DNA of 64,000 bases from contig NZ_CP068047.1 of assembly GCF_016698645.1 (NCBI RefSeq), positions 2,887,001 to 2,951,000 on the forward strand. The letters run 5' to 3'. The notes under the pieces were generated by a model that saw nothing but the letters and a program-made list of their open reading frames with translations, had not been told where the DNA came from and did no database searches. Shown piece after piece: positions 51,749 through 60,462 of this stretch. The DNA comes from Devosia oryziradicis. GTDB lineage: Bacteria > Pseudomonadota > Alphaproteobacteria > Rhizobiales > Devosiaceae. Position numbers and translations under genes: made by a program. Each line of letters starts with the position of its first letter. Positions within the stretch are counted from its first letter, which is position 1.

Positions 51749-52767
51749 CCTTCCCTGCCGCTCACCGCCGCGCTCTCGAACGTCGCCATGTTGTTGTGCA
51801 GGTGCAGGGCGGTCTTGGCCAGCACGGCTGCCAGAGCTGCCCCGCTGCCTTCACCCAGGCGCATGCCGAGATCGAGAAGGCCCCTCTGGCCCATGGCCTG
51901 GAGCGCGCGGGCATGGGCGCTTTCGGCCGAGACATGGGCGAAAATGCAGTGGTCGATCGCAGCCGGATTGACCGCATGGGCGATGGCGGCGGCCGAGGTG
52001 GCGACGAAGCCGTCGACGATGACGGGCACCTTCTGGTGGCGGGCGGCCAGCAAGGCGCCCAACATGGCAGCAATCTCGCGGCCACCGAGGCGGGCGAGGA
52101 TGGCCAAGGGGTGGCCGAGCTCGCCGGCGTGGCGGGCCAGCGCACGATCGACGGCGTCCGCCTTACGGGCAAGACCTGCATCGTCGACGCCGGTGCCTCG
52201 ACCGACCCAGTCGGCGCCGGTTCCGCCATAGAGCGCGGCATAGAGGGCGGCGGCCACGGTGGTGTTGCCGATGCCCATTTCGCCGATGCAGATCAGGTCG
52301 GGCTTACCGGCAATGGCCTCCATGCCATAGGCGATGGTGGCGGCGCACATCTTGTCGTCAAGCGCGGCTTCCTGGGTGATGTCGCCGGTGGGCAGTTCGA
52401 GGGCGAGCTCGAACACGCGGAGGTTGATTTCGTGCAGGGCGCAGATTTGGGAAATGGCCGCGCCGCCATTGGTGAAGTTGGCGACCATCTGGGCGGTCAC
52501 TTCGCGCGGAAAGGCCGAGACGCCCTGATCGGTGACGCCATGGTTGCCGGCAAAGATGGTGACCATGGGATTGTCGAGACGCGGCTGTGCCCTGCCCTGC
52601 CAGCGCGCCAGGAACTCGACCAGACCCTCCAATGCGCCGAGCGAACCGGCCGGCTTGGTCAGCTGCGCATCGCGGGCGCGAACCGCGGCCACGGCAGCTT
52701 CGTCGCCATCGGGGAGGATGGTCAGGAGCTCGATGACGTCGGCAAAGGCGGGGCTGAGCTGGGGCAT
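51745..52767 (-). CDS. cobT: Nicotinate-nucleotide-dimethylbenzimidazole phosphoribosyltransferase
   Basis: Makes alpha-ribazole phosphate for the lower ligand of vitamin B12. 340 residues with LTKPAGSLGALEGLVEFLA, TIFAGNHGVTDQGVSAFP, EMGIGNTTVAAALYAALYG and VDGFVATSAAAIAH, all CobT marks. It is divergent from cobS (65 bp). That gap is too short for a cobalamin riboswitch of about 200 nt, and none is seen. The 3' end overlaps the HD-GYP gene by 4 bp. Confidence 0.95.
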   Translation of the reverse strand: MPQLSPAFADVIELLTILPDGDEAAVAAVRARDAQLTKPAGSLGALEGLVEFLARWQGRAQPRLDNPMVTIFAGNHGVTDQGVSAFPREVTAQMVANFTNGGAAISQICALHEINLRVFELALELPTGDITQEAALDDKMCAATIAYGMEAIAGKPDLICIGEMGIGNTTVAAALYAALYGGTGADWVGRGTGVDDAGLARKADAVDRALARHAGELGHPLAILARLGGREIAAMLGALLAARHQKVPVIVDGFVATSAAAIAHAVNPAAIDHCIFAHVSAESAHARALQAMGQRGLLDLGMRLGEGSGAALAAVLAKTALHLHNNMATFESAAVSGREG

Positions 52768-52832
52768 GGCGAGTCGGTCTTGTTCAGGTTAGGAAGGACG
52801 CGACTTGTTGCCGATTGCAGGATGAAAAGCAA

Positions 52833-53663
52833 TTGAACGCCGAGGAACCTTCGGTCCAGCCCGACGAGCCCAGCAGCCCACGTGCGCCCGCTGGCGGCGT
52901 CGGATTGCGCGACGATTTCATCATGGCACTGCGGTTCTTTTCGCGGCTGCCAACGGGCGAGACGCCGCATCAGACGCCGGATTTAGGCCGGATCGCGATG
53001 GCGCTGCCCCTGGCCAGTGTCGCCATCGGCATCGGCCCGGTTCTGCTGCTGATCGGGGCGACGCTGATCGGGTTGCCGAGCTATTTCGCAGCAGCTCTGG
53101 CCGTGGCGGCGATGATCATCGCCAGTGGCGCCATGGCGGAGGATGCGCTGGCGGATGCCGCCGATGGGCTGTTTGGCGCGCATAGCGTCGAGCGTCGCCT
53201 CGAGATCATGAAGGACAGCCGGCACGGCACCTATGGGGTGGCCGCGCTGACGCTGTTCATTCTGCTGCGGGTGACGGCGCTGGGCGCTGTGACGGCGATC
53301 AATCCCCTCGCTGCGGGCGCGATTTGGCTGGCGGCCAATATTGTGGGTCGCTCGGGTGCGCTGTGGCTGGCCGTCGCGCTACCGCCGGCACGAAACGATG
53401 GCGCGTCGGCGACCGCCGGACGATTGCCGCCCCAGAGCTTTGCCATCGGCGCGGTTCTGGCGGCCATCCTGCTTTTCGTGCTGGCTGGGCCGGGGACGAG
53501 CGTCGTGGGGCTTGGCATGGCAATGCTGCTGGCGGTTGCTGTCATCGCGGGGTGGATGGCGCTCTGCCGGCGGCTGGTAGGCGGACAGACGGGCGACCTG
53601 ATCGGGGCGCTGGGGGCATTGGTAGAGATCGCCGTGCTGACGGCGCTGTTGCCATTTGCCTGA
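52833..53663 (+). CDS. cobS: Adenosylcobinamide-GDP ribazoletransferase (cobalamin synthase)
   Basis: Membrane enzyme joining adenosylcobinamide-GDP and alpha-ribazole, the last step of B12 synthesis. About 276 residues with five or more hydrophobic segments and the family motif ALRFFSRLPTGET, then MAEDALADAADGLFGAHSVERRLEIMKDSRHGTYG (Asp-rich metal site seen in two parts) and GRSGALWLAV. The start is uncertain: TTG 52833 has AGGA 10 bp upstream; TTG 52815 and ATG 52923 are alternatives. Confidence 0.92.
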   Translation: MNAEEPSVQPDEPSSPRAPAGGVGLRDDFIMALRFFSRLPTGETPHQTPDLGRIAMALPLASVAIGIGPVLLLIGATLIGLPSYFAAALAVAAMIIASGAMAEDALADAADGLFGAHSVERRLEIMKDSRHGTYGVAALTLFILLRVTALGAVTAINPLAAGAIWLAANIVGRSGALWLAVALPPARNDGASATAGRLPPQSFAIGAVLAAILLFVLAGPGTSVVGLGMAMLLAVAVIAGWMALCRRLVGGQTGDLIGALGALVEIAVLTALLPFA

Positions 53664-53732
53664 TGGCCTTGAAAACGCCCTCGCTTATGCCTTTATCGAG
53701 ACTATGGACACAAACGTAGGCGAGGCGCGGGC

Positions 53733-54419
53733 ATGATCTTTATCGGCATTGCGCTGGTCATCGCGGTTGGCATCGCCCTGCTCATCAGTGCGGATGCCGG
53801 CAGCATGGTGGGCCTGACCCAGGCGCAGACAGCACAACTGGTCCCGCTCCTCGTCATCCTGATCATCTTTGCCGGCGGGCTGTTCACGCGGCGGCGCAAG
53901 ATGGGCGAACTGGTCGGCAGCGTGTTGCTGTGGGTCGGGATCTTCGGGGTCGCGGCGCTCACCTACGCCTATCGCGACGAACTGACCGGCGTGGCAGCGC
54001 GGGTGGCAGGCGAATTGCAGCCCGGCGTTGCCGTGGTCGACAGCGAGGCCGGCATTGCCACATTCCGCCGCGGCATTGGCGGGCATTTCGAGATCAACGC
54101 CACGGTCAACGGACACACGACGCCGATGATATTCGATACCGGCGCGAGCGCAGTGGTACTGACGGTAGCCGACGCGGAGGCCGCAGGCATCGATACCAAG
54201 GGGCTGAGCTACACCATCCCCGTATCAACCGCCAATGGCACCGGCCGGGCGGCGCGGGTGCGGATCGACCGGATGGAAGTGGGTGGCATCGTGCGTGAGC
54301 GCGTAGTCGCCTTCGTCACGGAGGACGGTGCGCTGGACATGAGCCTGCTGGGAATGACGTTTCTCGAAACGCTCAGCCGCTACAGCGTGACACAGAACTC
54401 GCTGGAACTGGCCGACTAG
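53733..54419 (+). CDS. TIGR02281 family membrane-anchored aspartic protease
   Basis: 228 residues: three hydrophobic segments (about 1-20, 37-50 and 60-79), then a retropepsin-like domain with the active-site motif Phe134-Asp135-Thr-Gly-Ala-Ser (MIFDTGASAVVLT) and a C-terminal DMSLLGMTFLETLSR. Members of this clan AA family occur mainly in alphaproteobacteria and lack a known substrate. The enzyme is a homodimer by analogy, as only one Asp motif is present. It ends in a 4-bp overlap with convergent dusA. Confidence 0.9.
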   Translation: MIFIGIALVIAVGIALLISADAGSMVGLTQAQTAQLVPLLVILIIFAGGLFTRRRKMGELVGSVLLWVGIFGVAALTYAYRDELTGVAARVAGELQPGVAVVDSEAGIATFRRGIGGHFEINATVNGHTTPMIFDTGASAVVLTVADAEAAGIDTKGLSYTIPVSTANGTGRAARVRIDRMEVGGIVRERVVAFVTEDGALDMSLLGMTFLETLSRYSVTQNSLELAD

Positions 54420-55420
54420 CTGGCTTCGGCAAGACGCGGGCGGTTGACGGCTTCGAGGGCACGGAACATCACCGCGGAATCGGCACCGGGCTTGCAGGCA
54501 TCCACGCTCATGATCTGGCGGAACTGGCGCGCGCCGGGCAGTCCGTTGGCGAGGCCCAGCATGTGGCGCGCGATATTGTTGATGCGCGTGCCCTCGGCGG
54601 CGGCGTCGCGGTCCGCGTAGTCGGCCATGGCTGCGATGATCGCCTCCAGTGTCGGCGCCGGGGTGGTGGCGCCGTAGAAGCGTCGGTCGACCTCGGCCAG
54701 CAGCATGGGGCTGTGATAGGCGGCGCGGCCGAGCATGACACCATCCATATAGGCCATTTCCGCTTCCGCTGCCTCGAGCGTCTCGAGCCCGCCATTGATC
54801 ATCACCGGCAGCGGCGCCAGGCGCGTGCGCAGGCGATGGACACGATCATAGTCAAGCGGCGGGATGGTGCGGTTTCCCTTGGGGCTGAGGCCCTTGAGCC
54901 AGGCCTTGCGGGCATGGACATAAAGTGCGTCGGCGCCTGCGGCGACCATGGCATCGGCAAAGCGGTCGAGGCTTTCCTCGGTGTCCTGATTGTCGATGCC
55001 GATGCGGCACTTGACGGTGACCGGGCGGTCAGTGGCGTCGCGCATGGCACGAACGCAGTCGGCGACCAGGTCAGGCTCGGCCATGAGGCAGGCGCCAAAG
55101 CGGCCCGATTGCACGCGATCCGATGGGCAGCCGACATTGAGATTGATCTCGGCATAGCCCCAGTCGTGCGCGAGCCGGGTGGCCTTGACCAGCTCGGCTG
55201 GATCGGAGCCGCCCAACTGCAAAGCGACTGGCTGCTCGACAGGATCGAAGCGCAGGTGCCTGTCGGCATCGCCATGCACGATAGCGGCGCTGGTGACCAT
55301 TTCGGTGAACAGCAGGGCGTGGCGCGTCAGCAGGCGATGGAGGAAACGGCAGTGCCGGTCCGTCCAGTCCATCATCGGTGCGACGCTGAAGCGCCTGTCA
55401 AGCTTGGGTGCAGCGGTCAT
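54416..55420 (-). CDS. dusA: tRNA-dihydrouridine(20/20a) synthase
   Basis: FMN enzyme that reduces uridine 20 and 20a in tRNA D-loops. 334 residues: RFSVAPMMDWTDRHCR, FTEMVTSAAIVHG, the catalytic Cys in LNVGCPSDRVQSGRFGACL, VHARKAWLKGLSPKGNR and the FMN phosphate site INGGLETLEAAEAEM. The GLSPKGNR stretch fits DusA and not DusB. It is a single gene. Confidence 0.94.
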   Translation of the reverse strand: MTAAPKLDRRFSVAPMMDWTDRHCRFLHRLLTRHALLFTEMVTSAAIVHGDADRHLRFDPVEQPVALQLGGSDPAELVKATRLAHDWGYAEINLNVGCPSDRVQSGRFGACLMAEPDLVADCVRAMRDATDRPVTVKCRIGIDNQDTEESLDRFADAMVAAGADALYVHARKAWLKGLSPKGNRTIPPLDYDRVHRLRTRLAPLPVMINGGLETLEAAEAEMAYMDGVMLGRAAYHSPMLLAEVDRRFYGATTPAPTLEAIIAAMADYADRDAAAEGTRINNIARHMLGLANGLPGARQFRQIMSVDACKPGADSAVMFRALEAVNRPRLAEAS

Positions 55421-55502
55421 GAGGCCGCTGCCATACCATATCCGAAAGCGCGATGAACAGCGTTGCGAACACCTGCTGACCGGTTAGTGAATGAAGCGCA
55501 CC

Positions 55503-56255
55503 TCAGACTGGCTTGACCGGGTTGAGCCTGCGCCAGGCCTGATATTCTTCCTCGGCATCGGGGTGGAGCGGGTAGTAGCGTTGGAGGGACTGGCCGGCCA
55601 TCAGCTTCATGCGCGAGAATTCTTCCCATTCGGCATGCTTCTGGCCATCCTCGAGCACGCGCTCGGCCATCGAGACCGGCACCACCACGGCGCCGTCGTC
55701 ATCGGCGACAATGATGTCGCCCGGCACCACGGTGACGCCGCCGCAGGCGATCGTGACGTTGACGGCATTGGGGTAGATGTCGGTCTGCACGTGATAGTTG
55801 GGCGACCAGCCCTTGAGCCACAGCGCCAGATCGAGCTTTTCCACATTGGGCCGGTCGCGCATCACACCGTCGATAATGATGCCGGCGCCGCCGCGGCCCT
55901 TGAAATAGGTGCTCATCATATCGCCGAAAATGCCCGAGCGCATGTCGCCGCGCGCATCCACCACCACTACGTCGCCCTCCTGCACGTGATAGAGCACATG
56001 GCGATGGAGTTGCGTCTCGGGGTCGGCATATTCGCCTTCGCTGAACAGGTCCGGGCGCTGTGGCAGGCACTGGAGCGTCAAAGCAGGACCGCAGATGGCC
56101 TTGCCCTTGGTCTGGGGCAGGATGCCGGTCATGTGCGGGTTCTTGAAGCCCATATGGCCGAGCGTGCCGGCGATGGTCGCAGCACCCAGGCCGCGAAGCC
56201 CTTCGATCAGGTGCTTTGCCGGCCGCGTAATTTCGGCGCCTATAGCCATCGTCAT
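55503..56255 (-). CDS. RraA family protein (possible HMG/oxaloacetate aldolase type)
   Basis: 250 residues in the RraA fold: GLGAATIAGTLGHMGF, ICGPALTLQCLPQ, GDVVVVDARGDMRSGIFGDMM, GIIIDGVMRDRPNVEKL and GDIIVADDDGAVVVP. The GD-x20-R-D pattern (Gly-Asp before, Arg-Asp in VMRDRP) that ligates metal in class II HMG/CHA aldolases is present, so an aldolase or decarboxylase role on a keto acid is more likely than RNase inhibition. It is last in the sugar ABC operon, 21 bp after a GalD-like dehydratase gene. Confidence 0.83.
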   Translation of the reverse strand: MTMAIGAEITRPAKHLIEGLRGLGAATIAGTLGHMGFKNPHMTGILPQTKGKAICGPALTLQCLPQRPDLFSEGEYADPETQLHRHVLYHVQEGDVVVVDARGDMRSGIFGDMMSTYFKGRGGAGIIIDGVMRDRPNVEKLDLALWLKGWSPNYHVQTDIYPNAVNVTIACGGVTVVPGDIIVADDDGAVVVPVSMAERVLEDGQKHAEWEEFSRMKLMAGQSLQRYYPLHPDAEEEYQAWRRLNPVKPV

Positions 56256-56276
56256 TCCTCCACTTGAATTGCTGAT

Positions 56277-57437
56277 CTACCAGTTGGTGACCGAACCGTC
56301 GTTGCGCCGCAAATGTGGCGCTTCCCAGAACTTGAAGCTCTGCCTGGCCAAAAGGTCTTCATTGACTTCCACACCCAGGCCCGGCGCGTCGCTGACGGGG
56401 TACACCGCGCCCTCGAGCTGGGGTTGAACAGGGAAGAACTCGCTGTTGTCGAAGCCGAGCGCGCGCTCGGGGGCGCGGGTTTCGAGCCAGGCAAAATTAG
56501 GGACCGCGGCCGCAAAGTGCACGGTCGCGGCCGTGCAGACCGGACCGAGCGGATTGTGGGGCATGAGGTCGACATAATGGGCCTCGCTCCAGCCGGCCAC
56601 TTTCATGGCCTCGGTCAGCCCGCCGACATTGCAGACGTCGAGGCGGTTGAACTGGTGGATGCCGCGTTCAATGTAGGGCACGAACTGCCACTTGCTGGCG
56701 AATTCCTCGCCGATGGCGAAGGGAATGTCGGTCATCGAGCGCAGCGACTCGTAGGCTTCCGGCGTCTCGTCGCGGATGGGTTCCTCGAGGAAATCGAGCA
56801 CACCCTTGTCCAGCTTGGCACAGAAGCTGGCGGCTTCGGCCACCGACAGGCGGTGGTGATAGTCAATGCCCAGCACCACCTCGTCGCCCAGCTCTTCGCG
56901 TGCCTTGTTGAGGATGCGCGCGGTGGCGGCAATGGACTGCCGCGGCTCGAAGATGTCGCGGCTATCCTGGCCGATGGGGAAGAAGCGGATGGCGTTGAAG
57001 CCCATTTCGCGCAGCTCATGAGCGCGATCGACGGCCCCCTCCCCGGCGCTGTCGCCGGTGGAGGCGAAGGTGGGAATGGCGTTGCGCTGCTTGCCGCCGA
57101 GCAGTTCATAGACGGGAACGCCGAGGGCCTTGCCCTTGATGTCGTGCAGCGCGATATCGATGGCCGAAATGGCGGCCTGCAGCACACGGCCGCCCTCGAA
57201 ATACTGGCTGCGATACATTTCCTGCCAGATGCGGCCGATCTGCATGGCATCCTGGCCGATCAGGAACCGGCTGTAGTGCTCGATGGCGCCGGCTACCGCC
57301 TTCTCGCGGCCCGAAAGCCCGCTCTCCCCCCAGCCGCTGATGCCCTGATCGGTCTCGATCTTAAGCAAGAACTGGTTCCGGATGCCGACCCAGACCGGAT
57401 AGGGCTTGATGGCGGTGATCTTGAGCTTGAGGGACAT
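56277..57437 (-). CDS. Enolase-superfamily sugar acid dehydratase, GalD-like
   Basis: 386 residues, mandelate racemase type. Metal ligands are Asp192, Glu218 and Glu244 (IDYHHR, LDFLEEP, AIGEEF) and the catalytic bases His194 and His294 (MPHNPLGP). The spacing of these five equals that of D-galactonate dehydratase. The sequence outside the pocket differs, so the substrate could be another sugar acid. The start is ATG 57437 with a weak GAGAC upstream. It follows the ATPase gene by 14 bp and is followed by an RraA-type protein. Confidence 0.88.
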   Translation of the reverse strand: MSLKLKITAIKPYPVWVGIRNQFLLKIETDQGISGWGESGLSGREKAVAGAIEHYSRFLIGQDAMQIGRIWQEMYRSQYFEGGRVLQAAISAIDIALHDIKGKALGVPVYELLGGKQRNAIPTFASTGDSAGEGAVDRAHELREMGFNAIRFFPIGQDSRDIFEPRQSIAATARILNKAREELGDEVVLGIDYHHRLSVAEAASFCAKLDKGVLDFLEEPIRDETPEAYESLRSMTDIPFAIGEEFASKWQFVPYIERGIHQFNRLDVCNVGGLTEAMKVAGWSEAHYVDLMPHNPLGPVCTAATVHFAAAVPNFAWLETRAPERALGFDNSEFFPVQPQLEGAVYPVSDAPGLGVEVNEDLLARQSFKFWEAPHLRRNDGSVTNW

Positions 57438-57451
57438 GGTGGTCTCGGTGA

Positions 57452-58549
57452 TCAGTCGGCGCGCAGGGCCATTTCTGTTGCCCCATCGAACAGGTGAATG
57501 CGGTCCTGGTCGAATTCCAGCCAAACCATTTCATCGGGTGCCACCGAAGCGGTAGGCGGCAGGCTGATATTGACGATGGCGCCGGACAGGAATGCCTGGA
57601 CGAAGGTGATGTCGCCGGTGGGCTCGACGGTATAGACCTTGGCCGGGACCGACCCGGCGACCTGCGACTTGTGCAGCTTGATGGTGGAGTGGCGGGCGCC
57701 GAGGACGACCTTGCGGGACGTGGCGCCGGCAACCCTGCGGGCATTGGCATCGGAGAGCGGCAGGTTCCAGCCTTCGGCACTGGTCAGCACCGTGCGACCG
57801 TCCACCTCACCGGCTTCCAGCGGCACCAGGCTCATCGCCGGGCTGCCGATGAAGCTGGCGACGAACATGTTGACTGGATTGGCGAAAACGTTGGCCGGAG
57901 TGTCGTATTGCTGCAGCAGGCCACCGTTCATGACGGCCATCTTGTCGGCCATGGTGACGGCCTCGAGCTGGTCGTGCGTCACATAGATGATGGTGGCGTT
58001 TAGATCCTGGTGGAAGCGCTTGATTTCGCTGCGCATCTGCACACGCAGCTTGGCGTCGAGGTTGGAGAGCGGTTCGTCCATCAGGAACACGGCGGGGTCG
58101 CGCACCAGGGCGCGGCCGAGGGCGACGCGCTGCTGCTGGCCGCCCGAGAGTTCGCGCGGCTTGCGTTCGAGCAGGTGGGTGATGTCAAGCACGCTGGCAG
58201 CTTGCTTGACCTTTGCTTCGATCTCGCTTTTGGGCAGCCGTCGCATCTGCAGCGGAAAGGCGAGGTTCTGGAACACGGTCTTTTGCGGATAGAGCGCGTA
58301 GTTCTGGAACACCATGGCAATGTCCCGATCCTTGGGATCGAGGTCGTTGACCACGCGGTCGCCGATAACGATGTCGCCCGAAGTGATTGGGATGAGCCCT
58401 GCCACGAGGTTGAGCGTCGTGGTCTTCCCGCAGCCGGACGGGCCGACCAGGGCAACGAATTCGCCATCGTTCACGGTCAGCGACACGTCCTTGGCGGCAT
58501 AGACCGAGCCATAGGTCTTGACGAGATCCTTGAGAACCACCTGGGCCAT
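57452..58549 (-). CDS. Sugar ABC transporter ATP-binding protein (UgpC/MalK family)
   Basis: 365 residues: Walker A GPSGCGKTT (36-44), signature LSGGQQQ (134-140), Walker B with Asp158-Glu159 (VFLMDEPLSNLDAKLR) and the C-terminal OB-type regulatory domain from about 240 as in MalK. It powers the two permeases encoded just upstream. The start ATG 58549 has GGAGAG upstream and lies 11 bp after the permease stop; a longer frame to 59269 only reads across that permease in another frame. Confidence 0.94.
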   Translation of the reverse strand: MAQVVLKDLVKTYGSVYAAKDVSLTVNDGEFVALVGPSGCGKTTTLNLVAGLIPITSGDIVIGDRVVNDLDPKDRDIAMVFQNYALYPQKTVFQNLAFPLQMRRLPKSEIEAKVKQAASVLDITHLLERKPRELSGGQQQRVALGRALVRDPAVFLMDEPLSNLDAKLRVQMRSEIKRFHQDLNATIIYVTHDQLEAVTMADKMAVMNGGLLQQYDTPANVFANPVNMFVASFIGSPAMSLVPLEAGEVDGRTVLTSAEGWNLPLSDANARRVAGATSRKVVLGARHSTIKLHKSQVAGSVPAKVYTVEPTGDITFVQAFLSGAIVNISLPPTASVAPDEMVWLEFDQDRIHLFDGATEMALRAD

Positions 58550-58560
58550 TGGAGAGCTTT

Positions 58561-59442
58561 CTAGTGTTTGACGGCGCCTTCGGTGAGGGCACGCACGAAG
58601 TATTTCTGAAGGACGAGGAACAGCACCACGACCGGTACGCTCATCATGAAGCTGGCGGCCATCAGGCCCGGGAAGTCCGTCGTGTTCTCGGAGAAGAAGC
58701 GCTGGATGCCGACGGGGAGCGTCAGCTGCTCGTTCTTGGTGAGGAAGGTGGCGGCATAGATGTATTCGTTCCAGGCGCCGATGAAGGAGTAGATGGCAGT
58801 GGCGATGATGCCGGGGACCGATAGCGGCGTGACGATGAGCAGGAACGCCTGGAAGCGGGTAGCGCCATCGATGCGGGCGGCCTGTTCGAGCTGGACGGGA
58901 ATGTTGTCGTAGAAGCCCTTGAGCAGCCAGATGGCGAGCGGCAGGCCGAAGGTGAGATAGGTCAGGATCAGCGAACCGTGGGTGTTCACCAGGCCAAGCA
59001 CGCGCATCAGGATGAAGAGCGGCACGAGGAAGATCACCGCCGGGAACATGTTGCGCAGCAGGACCGCGAAGAACAGGAAGCGGCGGCCGGGAAAACGGAA
59101 GCGGGAGAAGGCATAGGCGGCCGGCACCGCCACGGCGACGGCCAGGATGGTGGTACAGACCGAGACGAAGAGGCTGTTCCAGAAGAAGCGCAGGAAATCC
59201 TGGCCCACGCTGTTCTGCGGATCGAGCAGCTTCTGGTAGCTGGCGAGGGTGGGCTCGGTCGGCCACCATTGCGGCGGAAACTGCATGGCGGCGAAGCCCG
59301 ATTTGATCGAGGTCAGCAGCATCCAGACCATGGGCAGGGCGGTGTAGAGCAGCATGAGCGCAAGGAAAATGCGGCCGGCCCAGCGCCAGCCGTCAATCTT
59401 CCGGCGGCTGCGGGATGTTGCGATATCGGGAGTGGTGGTCAT
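58561..59442 (-). CDS. Sugar ABC transporter permease, MalG type
   Basis: 293 residues with six predicted membrane segments, a short N-terminal cytoplasmic tail, and the EAA loop EQAARIDGATRFQAFLLIVTP. It pairs with the MalF-type permease. Its start overlaps the end of that gene (ATGA at 59439-59442). Confidence 0.93.
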   Translation of the reverse strand: MTTTPDIATSRSRRKIDGWRWAGRIFLALMLLYTALPMVWMLLTSIKSGFAAMQFPPQWWPTEPTLASYQKLLDPQNSVGQDFLRFFWNSLFVSVCTTILAVAVAVPAAYAFSRFRFPGRRFLFFAVLLRNMFPAVIFLVPLFILMRVLGLVNTHGSLILTYLTFGLPLAIWLLKGFYDNIPVQLEQAARIDGATRFQAFLLIVTPLSVPGIIATAIYSFIGAWNEYIYAATFLTKNEQLTLPVGIQRFFSENTTDFPGLMAASFMMSVPVVVLFLVLQKYFVRALTEGAVKH

Positions 59443-60386
59443 GCGCCCTGCTCCTTCTCGTTGCCGCTCAGAGCCCGGACATAGAAGTAGCCCAGCGCCA
59501 TCAGGATGACGAAGAGCAGCACCGAATAGGCCGCCGCGACGCCCCAGCGCTGCCGCCCGAAGGCGAGCTCGTAAATGTGGGTGATCCAGATGTGGGAGGC
59601 ATTGGACGGGCCGCCGCCGGTCATGATCCAGGGGATGATGAAGGAATTGAAGTTAGCCACGGCGAGCAGGAGGATGGTGACGGTCGAGACACCGCGCAGA
59701 TGCGGGAAGGTCACATGCCAGAAGCGCTGCCAGGCCGAGGCCCCATCGACCTTTGCCGCGCGCAGGAGCTGTTCGGGCACGGTCTGCAAGCCGGCCATGA
59801 TCATGATCATGGCGAAGGGAAACTCGCGCCAGATGTTGACCACGATCAGGGAGGGCAGAACGGTGTGGACGTTGTCGATGAAATTGGGCTGGCGGTCGAG
59901 AATGCCGAACTGCACCAGAACGGCGCCGAGGATGCCGAAATCGGAGTGGTAGATCCACTTCCAGATGTAGGAGGCGGCAACGGCGCTGATGACCCAGGGG
60001 ATGATGAGGATGGCGCGCAGGATGGCGCGGCCGGCAAAATCCCGATGCAGCGCCAGCGCGGCTGCATAGCCCAGGACGAAAGCGATCAGGGTCGAGGCAA
60101 AGGTCCAGATCGCGGTGTTGAGGGTGACGCGCCAGAAGACGTCGCTGGAAAGGATGGCCGTGTAATTGTCGGCGCCGACAAAGATCTTGTCGCGCAGCTG
60201 CAGCCCGGGCGGGGTTTTGAAGAAGCTCAGGTCGATGGTGTAGTAGATGGGATAGGCGATGACGACGAGCATCACCACGATGGCCGGCAGCACATAGAGG
60301 TAGTCGGCGCGATTGAGCCACATCTGCCGCAGGATGCTCGGTCGCGCGGGCATACCGGCATGGGGAGCGTTGGCATGGCTGGTCAT
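59439..60386 (-). CDS. Sugar ABC transporter permease, MalF type
   Basis: 315 residues with six predicted membrane segments. The N-terminal tail is followed by LYVLPAIVVMLVVIAYPIYY, and the EAA loop RAAKVDGASAWQRFWHVTFPH is present. With the MalG-type partner it forms the channel. It lies 76 bp after the binding-protein gene, a gap holding a stem-loop. Confidence 0.93.
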   Translation of the reverse strand: MTSHANAPHAGMPARPSILRQMWLNRADYLYVLPAIVVMLVVIAYPIYYTIDLSFFKTPPGLQLRDKIFVGADNYTAILSSDVFWRVTLNTAIWTFASTLIAFVLGYAAALALHRDFAGRAILRAILIIPWVISAVAASYIWKWIYHSDFGILGAVLVQFGILDRQPNFIDNVHTVLPSLIVVNIWREFPFAMIMIMAGLQTVPEQLLRAAKVDGASAWQRFWHVTFPHLRGVSTVTILLLAVANFNSFIIPWIMTGGGPSNASHIWITHIYELAFGRQRWGVAAAYSVLLFVILMALGYFYVRALSGNEKEQGA

Positions 60387-60422
60387 GGAAATGCTCCGGC
60401 GCCTGGCGAACTGGGGGTGACC

Positions 60423-60440
60423 GGTGGCACGAATGCCACC
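60423..60440 (-). other. Intercistronic stem-loop between binding-protein and permease genes
   Basis: GGTGGC (60423-60428), loop ACGAAT, GCCACC (60435-60440), extended by partial pairing outside. It lies 22 bp after the binding-protein stop. Such stems often stabilise the upstream message so that the binding protein is made in excess over the permeases. Confidence 0.5.
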
Positions 60441-60462
60441 AGCCGGTTTGCATGGGAGGGTG

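Noticed and set aside
52768..52832. Cobalamin riboswitch between cobT and cobS
   Set aside because: The gap is only 65 bp and no B12-box-like or conserved stem pattern was seen.
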